Shown here: in pieces, positions 9,561 through 17,565 of the stretch
How the letters are laid out: each line of letters starts with the position of its first letter
How positions within the stretch are numbered: the stretch's first letter is position 1
Assembly (NCBI RefSeq): GCF_010731655.1
Contig: NZ_AP022619.1
Coordinates: 2,294,001 to 2,358,000, forward strand
From: Mycobacterium paraseoulense
Lineage (GTDB): Bacteria > Actinomycetota > Actinomycetes > Mycobacteriales > Mycobacteriaceae
DNA: 64,000 nt
Reading direction: 5' to 3'
Made by a program: the position numbers and the translations under genes
Notes under the pieces: model-generated
Database searches by the model: none
What the model was told of the DNA's origin: nothing
The model's input: only the letters and a program-made list of their open reading frames with translations

Positions 9561-9566
9561 TAACGT
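9561..9566 (+). promoter_or_regulatory. -10 hexamer, probable leaderless rbsK promoter
   Basis: TAACGT lies seven bases before the rbsK ATG at 9574. This supports that start over the longer in-frame alternative at 9517. Confidence 0.5.
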
Positions 9567-9573
9567 CAACGTC

Positions 9574-10449
9574 ATGGCACGAGTCTGCGTGGTCGGCAGC
9601 GTGAACATGGACCTGTCGCTGCGCGTGGAGGCCCTTCCCCGGCCCGGTGAGACGGTGCTGGCGGCGTCGCTGACCCAAGCACCGGGCGGCAAGGGTGCCA
9701 ATCAGGCCGTGGCGGCGGCGCGCGCGGGCGCACAGGTGCAGTTCGTCGGCGCGGTCGGTGACGACGCGGCCGGCGAACGGTTGCGCGCTCACCTGCTGGC
9801 CAACGGCGTCGGACTGGACGCGCTCGCCGAAACGCCCGGACCGAGTGGCACGGCCATCGTCGTCGTCGACGCCAACGCCGAGAACACCATCGTGGTCGCG
9901 CCGGGCGCCAATGGGCGGGTGACGCTGGAGGCGGCCGCGCGACGCGTCATCGCCGGCTCCGAGGTGTTATTGACGCAACTGGAAATTCCGGTGCGCGCGG
10001 CGGTGGCGGCGGCACGGCAGGCCCGTTCGGCCGGGGCGGTCGTCGTCGTCAACGCCTCGCCGGCAGGCGGGGACCAAAAGTCGCTCTCCGACTTGGCGGC
10101 CGCGGCCGACGTGGTGATCGCCAACGAGGCCGAGGCCGACGAGTGGCCCTGGCGCCCGGCTCACCTGGTGATCACGCTGGGCGCGCGCGGCGCCCGGTAC
10201 CTTGGCGCCGACGGCGACTTCGTGGTGCCCGCTCCGGCGGTGACCGCGGTGGACACCACCGGGGCCGGGGACGTGTTCGCCGGAGTGCTGGCCGGAAGCT
10301 GGCCACGCACTCCGGGCTCGCCCGCCCAGCGGCTGCGCGCGTTGCGGCGCGCCTGCGCGGCGGGCGCGCTGGCCACGTTGGTGCCGGGCGCAGGCGACTG
10401 CGCCCCCGATGCCCAAGCTATCGACGCGGCGCTCGAATCACCCACCTGA
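9574..10449 (+). CDS. rbsK: Ribokinase (PfkB family)
   Basis: 291-residue sugar kinase that phosphorylates D-ribose with ATP. The N-terminal ribokinase signature is GSVNMDL (about 8-14), the substrate loop is GGKGANQAVAAAR (about 41-53), and the C-terminal PfkB motif DTTGAGDVFAGVLAG carries the anion-hole glycines and catalytic Asp. It corresponds to Rv2436. The frame is open from 9517, but the TANNNT hexamer and homology favour ATG 9574. No ribose transporter gene is near; rpiB, a later pentose-phosphate enzyme, lies 35 kb away in the window. Confidence 0.9.
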   Translation: MARVCVVGSVNMDLSLRVEALPRPGETVLAASLTQAPGGKGANQAVAAARAGAQVQFVGAVGDDAAGERLRAHLLANGVGLDALAETPGPSGTAIVVVDANAENTIVVAPGANGRVTLEAAARRVIAGSEVLLTQLEIPVRAAVAAARQARSAGAVVVVNASPAGGDQKSLSDLAAAADVVIANEAEADEWPWRPAHLVITLGARGARYLGADGDFVVPAPAVTAVDTTGAGDVFAGVLAGSWPRTPGSPAQRLRALRRACAAGALATLVPGAGDCAPDAQAIDAALESPT

Positions 10450-10549
10450 CCTGCGGCTGGCAGCAGTTGGCAGCGTCCGGCGTCGATCTGGCAGCGGTGT
10501 GCGGGCAGCGTGGTTGGCGATCGCAGTCAGCCATCGAGAAAGGAACATT

Positions 10550-10957
10550 ATGTCCGCGACCACGATTGACCGCACGGGCACCCGGGACGGCCTGCTCCGC
10601 CTGGCCATGCGCGCCGACGCCGCCATCAGCGGCGTCGTCGGCCTGGCCGGTATCCCGCTGGCCGGAAAACTCGCCGAGCTATCGGGGACCACGAAGACCT
10701 TCGAGTACGCGATGGCCGCTTTCTTGATCGGCTACGGCGTGGTCGTGTTCGGGCTCGCGGCCCTGCCCTCGGTACGCCGCGCCGGCATGGCCGTGATCGT
10801 CGCCAACTTGGCCTACACGGGGGCCGCCGTGGTGCTGGTGCTCGAAGACGTCTTCCCGTTGACTACCGCCGGCGTCGCGTTGAACCTGGCGGCCGGCGCC
10901 TACACGCTGGTGTTCGCCGAACTGCAATACCAGGGCTGGCGCCGCGCCAGGGCGTGA
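10550..10957 (+). CDS. Small four-helix membrane protein (Rv2437-like)
   Basis: 135 residues with four predicted membrane helices (about 26-45, 55-77, 82-103, 108-126) and short basic ends. It begins at ATG 10550 after GAAAGGAAC, a good ribosome-binding site; a longer open frame from 10409 overlaps rbsK and is less likely. Position between rbsK and nadE matches Rv2437 of M. tuberculosis, a conserved membrane protein of unknown function. No catalytic motif is seen. Confidence 0.8.
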   Translation: MSATTIDRTGTRDGLLRLAMRADAAISGVVGLAGIPLAGKLAELSGTTKTFEYAMAAFLIGYGVVVFGLAALPSVRRAGMAVIVANLAYTGAAVVLVLEDVFPLTTAGVALNLAAGAYTLVFAELQYQGWRRARA

Positions 10958-11008
10958 GCGGACGCTCCGGGCCCGCCCCGCGCCACCGCGGGCGGGCCCT
11001 TCGGCGCG

Positions 11009-13051
11009 CTATTCCTCGGGAATCTGCTGCTCGATCTCGTCGAGCCAGATACGCGCGGACATGTCCGACGGCGCCCGCCAATCGCCACGGGGCGACAGCG
11101 CGCCGCCGTGCGAGACCTTGGGGCCGTTCGGCAACGCCGAGCGTTTGAATTGGCTGAACGAGTAGAACCGCTGCACGAAGATGCCCAGCCAGTGCCGAAT
11201 CTCCTTCAGCGAGTAAGTCGGTCGCTTCTCATCGGGGAACCCCGGCGGCCAGTTACCCTGCTCCGGGTCGCTCCACGCATGCCAGGCCAAGAACGCGATC
11301 TTCGACGGCCGGAACCCGTAGCGCAGCACATGGAAAAGCGAAAAGTCTTGCAGGGCATACGGGCCCACCTTGGCCTCGCTGCTCTGCAACTCCTCTTCTT
11401 CGCCGCTCGGGACGAGTTCCGGGGTGATCTCGGTGTCCAGCACCGACTGCAGCACGTCGGTGACGTCGGACTCGAACTGTCCCGACGAGATGACCCAGCG
11501 GATCAGGTGCTGAATCAGCGTCTTGGGGACACCGCCGTTGACGTTGTAGTGCGACATCTGGTCGCCCACCCCATACGTGGACCAGCCCAGCCCCAGCTCA
11601 GAGAGGTCACCGGTGCCGAGCACGATGCCGCCGCGCTGGTTGGCCAACCGGAACAGGTAATCGGTGCGCAGACCCGCCTGCACGTTCTCGAAGGTGACGT
11701 CGTAGACCTTTTCCCCGCGCCCGAACGGGTGGTCGATCTCCTGGAACATCACCACTGCGGTCTCGGTGATGTCGATTTCGGAGAAGGTGACCCCGAGTGC
11801 GCGGCACAGCTCAATGGCGTTGCGTTTGGTGCGATCCCCCGTCGCGAAGCCGGGCAGCGTGAACGCCAGAATGTCGCTGCGCGACCGTTCTTCGCGGTCC
11901 ATCGCGCGCGCCGCAACGATCAGGGCGTGCGTCGAATCCAGCCCGCCGGAAATGCCGATGACGATCTTCGGGTAGTTCAACGCGCGCAGCCGCTGCTCCA
12001 GCCCGGACACCTGGATGTTGTAGGCCTCGTAGCAATCCTGTTCCAGGCGTTCGCGGTTCGCGGGGACGAACGGGAACCGCTCCACGTCGCGGCGCAATCC
12101 GATGTCACCACTGGGCGGGTCCAACCGGAAATCGATGCGCCGGAACGATTCGGCCGACCCGCGGTGGTGGCGCCGGTTGTCGTCGAATGTCCCCATCCGC
12201 AACCGTTCCGAGCGCAGCAGGTCGATGTCGACGTCGGCGACGCTGCGACGTTCCCCCTTCGGGAAGCGCTCGGAGGAGGCCAGCAGCTCGCCGTTCTCCC
12301 AGACCATGGTCTGGCCGTCCCAGGCCAGGTCGGTGGTCGACTCCCCCTCGCCCGCGGCGGCGTAGACGTAGGCGGCCAGGCACCGCGCCGATGCCGAGCG
12401 GGCGAACAGGCAGCGGTCCTCGGCGCGACCGATCGTGATGGGGCTGCCGGAAAGGTTCGCCAGCACCGTCGCTCCCGCGAGCGCGGCCTCCGCACTGGGC
12501 GGGATCGGCACGAACATGTCCTCGCAGATTTCCACGTGCAGCACGAAGTCGGGCACATCCGACGCGCCGAACAGCAGGTCCGGACCGAACGGGACGTCGG
12601 CGTCGCAGATCCGGATGGTGCCGCGCTCGTCGTCCCCGGCCGCGATCTGGCGGCGCTCGTAGAACTCCCGGTAGGTGGGCAGGTACGACTTCGGCACCAC
12701 CCCGAGCACCACGCCACGGTGGATGACCACCGCGGTGTTGTAGATGCGATGCCGATAACGCAGCGGGGCACCCACAACGAGGACCGGCAGCAGGTCAATG
12801 GAGGCGGCGACGATGCTCTCGACGGCGGTTTTGACGTCATCGAGCAACAGGTCCTGCATGACGATGTCCTCGATGGAGTACCCGGACAGCGTCAGCTCGG
12901 GGAAGACGGCCACGGCGACGCCGTCGTCGTGGCACGCGCGCGCCAGCCGGAGGACCGACTCGGCGTTGGCCGCCGGATCGGCGAGCGCGGTGTGGTGCGT
13001 GCAGGCGGCGACCCGGACGAAGCCCTGGCTGTAAGCGTTGTAAAAGTCCAT
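11009..13051 (-). CDS. nadE: Glutamine-dependent NAD+ synthetase
   Basis: 680-residue two-domain enzyme. Residues about 1-300 are a nitrilase-type glutaminase ([10 protein letters not shown] holds the Glu, [14 protein letters not shown] the Lys, [10 protein letters not shown] the catalytic Cys) that delivers ammonia. The C-terminal synthetase domain has the PP-loop [12 protein letters not shown] and [15 protein letters not shown] near the NaAD site. It converts nicotinate adenine dinucleotide to NAD+ in the cytosol, completing the pathway begun by nadD at the window start. Length fits mycobacterial NadE (679 residues). The gene is divergent from a cysteine hydrolase and a Sir2 gene, both potentially linked to NAD turnover. 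Confidence 0.95.
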   Translation of the reverse strand: MDFYNAYSQGFVRVAACTHHTALADPAANAESVLRLARACHDDGVAVAVFPELTLSGYSIEDIVMQDLLLDDVKTAVESIVAASIDLLPVLVVGAPLRYRHRIYNTAVVIHRGVVLGVVPKSYLPTYREFYERRQIAAGDDERGTIRICDADVPFGPDLLFGASDVPDFVLHVEICEDMFVPIPPSAEAALAGATVLANLSGSPITIGRAEDRCLFARSASARCLAAYVYAAAGEGESTTDLAWDGQTMVWENGELLASSERFPKGERRSVADVDIDLLRSERLRMGTFDDNRRHHRGSAESFRRIDFRLDPPSGDIGLRRDVERFPFVPANRERLEQDCYEAYNIQVSGLEQRLRALNYPKIVIGISGGLDSTHALIVAARAMDREERSRSDILAFTLPGFATGDRTKRNAIELCRALGVTFSEIDITETAVVMFQEIDHPFGRGEKVYDVTFENVQAGLRTDYLFRLANQRGGIVLGTGDLSELGLGWSTYGVGDQMSHYNVNGGVPKTLIQHLIRWVISSGQFESDVTDVLQSVLDTEITPELVPSGEEEELQSSEAKVGPYALQDFSLFHVLRYGFRPSKIAFLAWHAWSDPEQGNWPPGFPDEKRPTYSLKEIRHWLGIFVQRFYSFSQFKRSALPNGPKVSHGGALSPRGDWRAPSDMSARIWLDEIEQQIPEE

Positions 13052-13110
13052 CGCCCTTCCATTGTCGCCTGCCCCGTGTCGACCCGTGGCCGCCGGGTAT
13101 CCCCTCCATC

Positions 13111-13650
13111 ATGAGCGATACTGCCGTGGTCGTGGTCGACATGATGAACACCTATGAGCATCCCGATGCCGAAGAACTAATACCCAATGTGGGCAAGATC
13201 ATCGACCCGCTGGCCGATCTGTTGCGGCGCGCTCGCGAATCCGACGACGTCGACCTCGTGTACGTCAACGACAACTACGGCGATTTCGCCGCCCAGTTCT
13301 CCGACATCGTCAGCTCAGCCCTCGATGGGGCGCGGCCCGATCTGGTCAAGCCGATCGTGCCGGGCGGGGACTGCCGGGTGATGACCAAGGTGCGGCACAG
13401 CGCCTTCTACGCTACCGCACTGGCGTATCTGCTCAACCGCCTGGAGACCAAGCGACTGATCATCACCGGGCAGGTCACCGAGCAGTGCATCCTCTACACC
13501 GCACTCGACGCGTACGTGCGCCATTTCCCCGTGGTGATTCCGACCGACGCCGTCGCCCACATCGACCCCGAACTGGGCGCCGCGGCGCTGAAGATGATGG
13601 AGACCAATATGTCGGCCGAGGTCACCACGGCCGCGGAGTGCCTCGGTTAA
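13111..13650 (+). CDS. Isochorismatase-family cysteine hydrolase
   Basis: 179 residues with the complete Asp-Lys-Cys triad of the family: Asp10 in VVVVDMMN, Lys93 in MTKVRHSAF and Cys126 in TGQVTEQCILYT. The metal-binding Asp-His-His set of true nicotinamidases is not present; the corresponding segment reads VNDNYGDF. The substrate is therefore open, and nicotinamidase is unlikely although the gene lies between nadE and a Sir2 gene. ATG 13111 is 59 bases from the divergent nadE start. I do not recall a counterpart at this place in M. tuberculosis, so it belongs to the accessory block of 13.1-17.6 kb. Confidence 0.8.
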   Translation: MSDTAVVVVDMMNTYEHPDAEELIPNVGKIIDPLADLLRRARESDDVDLVYVNDNYGDFAAQFSDIVSSALDGARPDLVKPIVPGGDCRVMTKVRHSAFYATALAYLLNRLETKRLIITGQVTEQCILYTALDAYVRHFPVVIPTDAVAHIDPELGAAALKMMETNMSAEVTTAAECLG

Positions 13651-13662
13651 CCTCGGTGGCCG

Positions 13663-13668
13663 TACGCT
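13663..13668 (+). promoter_or_regulatory. -10 hexamer, probable leaderless sir2 promoter
   Basis: TACGCT lies seven bases before GTG 13676. It sits just after the stop of the upstream hydrolase, so the Sir2 gene may have its own promoter. Confidence 0.45.
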
Positions 13669-13675
13669 GGACGAG

Positions 13676-14524
13676 GTGACCACCCGCTGCGCAGAATCGC
13701 CGGAGCTGGTCGCGTTGCTGGCCGGCCGCCGGATGGCGGTGTTGACGGGCGCGGGGCTGTCCACCGACTCCGGCATCCCCGACTACCGCGGGCCCGATTC
13801 ACCGCCCAGCAATCCCATGACGATCCGTCAGTTCACCTCGGATCCGGTGTTCCGGCAGCGCTACTGGGCGCGCAACCACGTCGGCTGGCGACACATGGAC
13901 GACACTCTGCCCAACCCCGGGCACCGGGCGCTGGCCGCGCTCGAGCGCGCTTCGGTGGTGACCGCGGTGATCACCCAGAACGTCGACCTGCTGCACACCA
14001 AGGCCGGCAGCGAGAACGTCGTCAACCTGCACGGCACCTACGCGCAGGTCGTCTGCCTGGGCTGCGGATACACCATGACCCGCGCCGCGCTGGCCGAACA
14101 GCTGGAGGCGCTCAACCCGGGATTCGTCGAGCGCGCCGAGGCGGTGGGCGGTCTCGCGGTGGCACCCGACGCCGACGCGGTCGTCGCCGATACCACCTCG
14201 TTCAGGTATCTGGACTGCCCGCACTGCGGCGGCATGCTCAAGCCGGACATCGTCTACTTCGGCGAAAACGTGGCCAAACACATTGTCGACCAAGCATATT
14301 CGCTCGTGAGCGAAGCCGAAGCGCTGCTGGTCGCCGGCTCGTCGCTGACGGTGTTCTCCGGCTACCGGTTCGTGCGTCACGCCGCCGCGCTGGGCAGGCC
14401 GATCGCCATCATCAACCGGGGACGAACCCGCGGGGACGACCTGGCCACCGTCAAGGTCGACGGCGGCTGCTCCGAGCTGCTGACCCTGCTGGCCGACGAG
14501 TTATCGCCGATAGCAGCGCGTTAG
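13676..14524 (+). CDS. Sir2-family NAD-dependent protein deacylase
   Basis: 282 residues. Sirtuin motifs are intact: TGAGLSTDSGIPDYRG (24-39) for NAD, TQNVDLLH (100-107), catalytic His119 in NLHG, and two zinc CxxC pairs (C127/C130 and C181/C184). LKPDIVYFGE and VAGSSLTVFSGYR follow. The pattern is closest to class II (SIRT4-like) sirtuins, larger than CobB. It consumes NAD+ and releases nicotinamide. It follows the cysteine hydrolase by 25 bases and converges on the P450 gene with a four-base overlap of stop codons. This is a second sirtuin type, distinct from the mycobacterial Rv1151c. Confidence 0.9.
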   Translation: MTTRCAESPELVALLAGRRMAVLTGAGLSTDSGIPDYRGPDSPPSNPMTIRQFTSDPVFRQRYWARNHVGWRHMDDTLPNPGHRALAALERASVVTAVITQNVDLLHTKAGSENVVNLHGTYAQVVCLGCGYTMTRAALAEQLEALNPGFVERAEAVGGLAVAPDADAVVADTTSFRYLDCPHCGGMLKPDIVYFGENVAKHIVDQAYSLVSEAEALLVAGSSLTVFSGYRFVRHAAALGRPIAIINRGRTRGDDLATVKVDGGCSELLTLLADELSPIAAR

Positions 14525-15798
14525 AACGTGCACGGCATGCTGCGGATGGCGTGCACGAAATTGCCCGCCACATAGGCGGGATCGCCCGCCTGGATGTCCG
14601 GCAGCTGGCGCAGCAGCTCGCCGAAGATGGCCCGCAGCTGCGCCCGGGCGACATGCGCGCCGAGGCAGAAGTGCACTCCGCCACCGCCGAAACCGACGTG
14701 CGGGTTGGGGCTGCGGCTCAGATCCAACCGCTCCGGGTGGTCGAAAACGTCGGTGTCCCAGTTGCCGGACGGATAGAACATCACGACCTTCTCGCCCGCC
14801 CGGATGGTCTGGCCGCCCAGCTCATAGTCGGTTGCGGCGGTGCGGCGAAAGGTCATGACGGGCGACGCCCATCGGATGAACTCCTCCACGGCGGTACCGA
14901 TCCGATTGTCGAAATCCGCTGCGAGCCAAGCCCGCTGGTCGGGAAAGTCGGTGAGCGCCTTAATGGCGTGACTGGTGGTCTGACGGGTGGTGTCGTTGGC
15001 GGCCACCGAAAGCAGGACGAAGAAGGCGGATACCTCCGCGTCGGTCAGCCGGTCGCCGTCCACCTCGGCGTTCACCAGGCCACTGAACAGGTCGTCGCCC
15101 GGATGCTCGCGGCGCTCGGCCGCCAGCCCCCCGGCGATCTGGTGCAGGTACACCTGGTTTTCGACCAGGACCTCCATCGGGTTACGACCGTCGAGGTAGA
15201 CCGGGTCGGCCCAGGACACCAGCGCGTCGGCGGCATGGGCCACCCGCTCCCGTTCGGATTCCGGGATTCCCACCATGTCGGACAACGTGCGGATCGGCAG
15301 TTGCTTGGCGCAGTGGTCGACGAAATCGGCGCCGCTGCCGGCGCACTGGAGTTCTTCGACGATGGCCCTGGCGTTGGCCTGGATCGAATCCTCGATGCGG
15401 CGGATCTGCCGCGGTGTGAACGCGGCGCTGACGAGCTTGCGCAACTTGGTGTGTCGCGGCGGGTCCATCGCCAGGAACGACTGCGACGCTTCGAGCAACT
15501 CCACCGGGATGTTCTCGAACATCACGCCCAGGCCGGACAGGAACGCCTCGTTGTTGCGGCTGACCGCGACGATGTCCGCGCGCCGGGTGACCGCCCAATA
15601 CCCGGGGTCGTCGGGATCGGGCATCAGGGCGTCCTGCACCGGCGGGTGCCAGCTCACCGGCCGCTCGGCTCGCAGCACGGCGAATGAACGCTCCCGGTCC
15701 GCCGCGGTCGTCGACCAAAACGCGCGCGAGGACAGGTCGATCGGGTCGTAGGCGCGGCCGGGCTTCTCGGTGCCCGACATCCCGGTCATCACGGTCAT
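14521..15798 (-). CDS. Cytochrome P450
   Basis: 425-residue soluble P450. The I-helix oxygen motif is AANDTTRQT, the K-helix ExxR is EEFIR, and the heme loop FGGGGVHFCLGAH has the thiolate Cys378. ATG 15798 follows GGAGG at a good distance. The sequence style (SFLAMDPPRHTKLRKLVSAAF) resembles mycobacterial P450s of the CYP124/125/142/188 group, but I cannot name the family. No ferredoxin or reductase gene is adjacent. It is divergent from a TetR gene across a perfect palindrome, so repression by that regulator, relieved by the substrate, is likely. Confidence 0.9.
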   Translation of the reverse strand: MTVMTGMSGTEKPGRAYDPIDLSSRAFWSTTAADRERSFAVLRAERPVSWHPPVQDALMPDPDDPGYWAVTRRADIVAVSRNNEAFLSGLGVMFENIPVELLEASQSFLAMDPPRHTKLRKLVSAAFTPRQIRRIEDSIQANARAIVEELQCAGSGADFVDHCAKQLPIRTLSDMVGIPESERERVAHAADALVSWADPVYLDGRNPMEVLVENQVYLHQIAGGLAAERREHPGDDLFSGLVNAEVDGDRLTDAEVSAFFVLLSVAANDTTRQTTSHAIKALTDFPDQRAWLAADFDNRIGTAVEEFIRWASPVMTFRRTAATDYELGGQTIRAGEKVVMFYPSGNWDTDVFDHPERLDLSRSPNPHVGFGGGGVHFCLGAHVARAQLRAIFGELLRQLPDIQAGDPAYVAGNFVHAIRSMPCTF

Positions 15799-15851
15799 GG
15801 TGATCCTCCGTTGGGTATGACCTCGGTCACAGACTGCCAGCGACACTATTC

Positions 15852-15868
15852 CTAGACACTATGTCTAG
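15852..15868. promoter_or_regulatory. Palindromic operator between P450 and TetR genes
   Basis: CTAGACA-CTA-TGTCTAG is a perfect 7+7 inverted repeat with a three-base centre, 53 bases from the P450 start and 32 from the TetR start. It contains TAGTGT, a possible -10 on the minus strand. Placement between divergent P450 and TetR genes makes it the obvious TetR site. Confidence 0.75.
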
Positions 15869-15888
15869 TCAAGTTGTCAAATAACTTC

Positions 15889-15894
15889 TATGCT
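15889..15894 (+). promoter_or_regulatory. -10 hexamer, probable leaderless tetR promoter
   Basis: TATGCT ends six bases before ATG 15901 and no Shine-Dalgarno sequence is present. Confidence 0.5.
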
Positions 15895-15900
15895 GGGTGA

Positions 15901-16551
15901 ATGCCATCGGTCACCCGGAAGCCGCAGGCCAACCGCGAACGGGAACGTCAGCGGCGGCGGGAGCAGATCGAGCGCCGGCTGCTGGACGCCACCGAGCGGC
16001 TGATGCGCGACGGCACCAGCTTCACCGAACTCAGCGTGGACCGGCTGTCGACCGAGGCCGGCATCTCCCGCGCCAGCTTCTACATCTATTTCGAGGACAA
16101 GGGCCACCTGCTGCGCCGCCTCGCCAATCAGGTGTTCGCCGACCTGGCCGACAGCGCGGACCGCTGGTGGAGCGTGTCGTCGCGGCACGATCCCGAAGAC
16201 GTCCGCGCCGCTATGGACGGCATCATCGCGAGCTACCGGCGGCACCAACCGGTGCTGGTCGCACTCAACGAGATGGCCGGTTATGACCCGCTGGTCGCGG
16301 CGACCTACCGCAACCTGCTGACGGCGGTCACCGGACGGATGACCCGGGTCATCGAGGAAGGCCAGGCCGATGGCTCGATTCGGCCGGGGTTGCCCGCGGC
16401 CACCACCGCCAGCGCGCTGACCTGGATGGTCGAGCGCGCGTGCCAGCAGAACCTGCCGGTGAAGCCGATCGACTACGACGCGGAGCTGGCGGCCGTGCTG
16501 TCCGAAATTGTCTGGGGCGCGCTGTATCTCAAGTCCACCTCGGCGCGATGA
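15901..16551 (+). CDS. TetR-family transcriptional regulator
   Basis: 216 residues. After a very basic start (RERERQRRREQIERR) comes the TetR DNA-binding domain with FTELSVDRLSTEAGISRASFYIYFEDKG at about 41-68, including the helix-turn-helix and the signature FY.YF.DK. The C-terminal two-thirds is helical and ligand-binding, not identifiable by eye. It is divergent from the P450 gene and shares the 15852-15868 palindrome, implying local repression of the P450 and of itself. The inducer is probably the P450 substrate or a related lipophilic compound. Confidence 0.88.
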   Translation: MPSVTRKPQANRERERQRRREQIERRLLDATERLMRDGTSFTELSVDRLSTEAGISRASFYIYFEDKGHLLRRLANQVFADLADSADRWWSVSSRHDPEDVRAAMDGIIASYRRHQPVLVALNEMAGYDPLVAATYRNLLTAVTGRMTRVIEEGQADGSIRPGLPAATTASALTWMVERACQQNLPVKPIDYDAELAAVLSEIVWGALYLKSTSAR

Positions 16552-16586
16552 CGCCCGGTGACCTCGGCCGCTGTGACGAGAACGAC

Positions 16587-16606
16587 ATAGTTAATACCCT
16601 AACTAT
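16587..16606. promoter_or_regulatory. Palindromic operator before the OhrR-like gene
   Basis: ATAGTTA-ataccc-TAACTAT is a perfect 7+7 inverted repeat, 17 bases before the regulator's ATG and directly upstream of its -10. A second small palindrome (CTAACTATTAG, 16599-16609) overlaps it. AT-rich inverted repeats of this kind are typical MarR/OhrR sites; autoregulation is inferred. Confidence 0.65.
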
Positions 16607-16611
16607 TAGCG

Positions 16612-16617
16612 TACGAT
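16612..16617 (+). promoter_or_regulatory. -10 hexamer, probable leaderless promoter
   Basis: TACGAT lies six bases before ATG 16624, immediately after the palindromic operator. Confidence 0.5.
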
Positions 16618-16623
16618 GCGAAT

Positions 16624-17115
16624 ATGGCGTCGCCGGCCACACCGCAGCTCGACCCGCTCTCCCTCGACCAGCAGGTCTGTTTCGCGCTGAGCGTGACCAA
16701 CCGCGCCGTCCTGGCCGTCTACCGGCCGCTACTGGAGCCATTGGGACTGACCCACCCCCAGTATCTGGTGATGCTGACGCTGTGGGATCACCAGAAGTCA
16801 CCTCCGGGACAGCGAAAACCTTTGTTGGTCAAGGAGATTGCGACCACGTTGCAGATGGATCCGGCTACCCTGTCACCGATGCTCAAGCGCCTCGAGGGGC
16901 TCGGCCTGATCACCCGTACGCGAAGCGCGGTCGATGAGCGGTCCACCGACGTCAGGCTCACCGACAGCGGCACCGCCTTGCGCCGGCGTGCGCTGGAAGT
17001 TCCGCCCGCCGTGGTCGCGCGTCTGGGCGTCGGCATCGACGAACTTCAGCACCTGCACCAGGTGCTGACCCGCATCAACGCGGCCGCCTTGGCAGCGGGC
17101 GCATTGCAGTCCTGA
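16624..17115 (+). CDS. MarR-family regulator of OhrR type
   Basis: 163 residues. The opening LDQQVCFALSVTNRAV with Cys19 followed by YRPLLEPLGLTHPQYLVML closely matches OhrR, in which this cysteine is oxidised by organic hydroperoxides. A winged helix follows (VKEIATTLQMDPATLSPMLKRLE, then R...DERSTDVRLT). One of the tyrosines that usually contacts the cysteine appears replaced (FALS instead of FALY). No ohr peroxidase gene is adjacent; a small membrane protein gene follows 24 bases downstream. The perfect palindrome upstream suggests autoregulation. Confidence 0.82.
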   Translation: MASPATPQLDPLSLDQQVCFALSVTNRAVLAVYRPLLEPLGLTHPQYLVMLTLWDHQKSPPGQRKPLLVKEIATTLQMDPATLSPMLKRLEGLGLITRTRSAVDERSTDVRLTDSGTALRRRALEVPPAVVARLGVGIDELQHLHQVLTRINAAALAAGALQS

Positions 17116-17139
17116 AACCGCCCGCCCATAGGAGCCCCC

Positions 17140-17559
17140 ATGACCCGCACCAAACCCAACATCTGGCAACACATCGCCTATTCATACGGTCGATGCCTGC
17201 CCAGCTCGATGCGCGACTGGGTCGCCCACGATTTGGCGGGCAAGGGAGCCGTGCGCCGGCACATGATCCGGTGGGCCATACCGCCGCTGTTCGTTCTCGC
17301 GCCCTTCTGGTTGCTGCCCGCTTCGCTGTACGTGCACACCGAGATGACGGTGCCGCTCTACATCTGGGCCCTGTTGATCTCGCTTGCGTTGAACAAGGTC
17401 TGGCGCCGACACCGGCTGGCGCAGCACGGACTCGACCCGAACCTGGTCGACGTGATCAAGAACAAGAAACAAGCGAAGATGCACGAGGACTACGCTCGCC
17501 GCTTCGGCCCGCGCCCCGAATCGGCGGCCTGGCAGGACAACAGCAACCCGTTCACCTAA
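17140..17559 (+). CDS. DUF5313-type small membrane protein
   Basis: 139 residues, with an opening of the form N.WQ.I.Y.YGR.LP...RDWV..DL.G that I recognise from actinobacterial DUF5313 proteins. Two membrane helices lie near 46-64 and 69-86, followed by a basic, soluble tail. AGGAGC precedes ATG 17140. It lies directly downstream of the OhrR-like regulator and may be its target or simply co-transcribed. It converges on proB with a six-base gap. Function unknown. Confidence 0.75.
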   Translation: MTRTKPNIWQHIAYSYGRCLPSSMRDWVAHDLAGKGAVRRHMIRWAIPPLFVLAPFWLLPASLYVHTEMTVPLYIWALLISLALNKVWRRHRLAQHGLDPNLVDVIKNKKQAKMHEDYARRFGPRPESAAWQDNSNPFT

Positions 17560-17565
17560 CCGGGC

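Noticed and set aside
13111..13650. Nicotinamidase (PncA) assignment for the cysteine hydrolase
   Set aside because: The catalytic triad is present but the metal-binding Asp-His-His set is not, so the label would rest only on neighbours.
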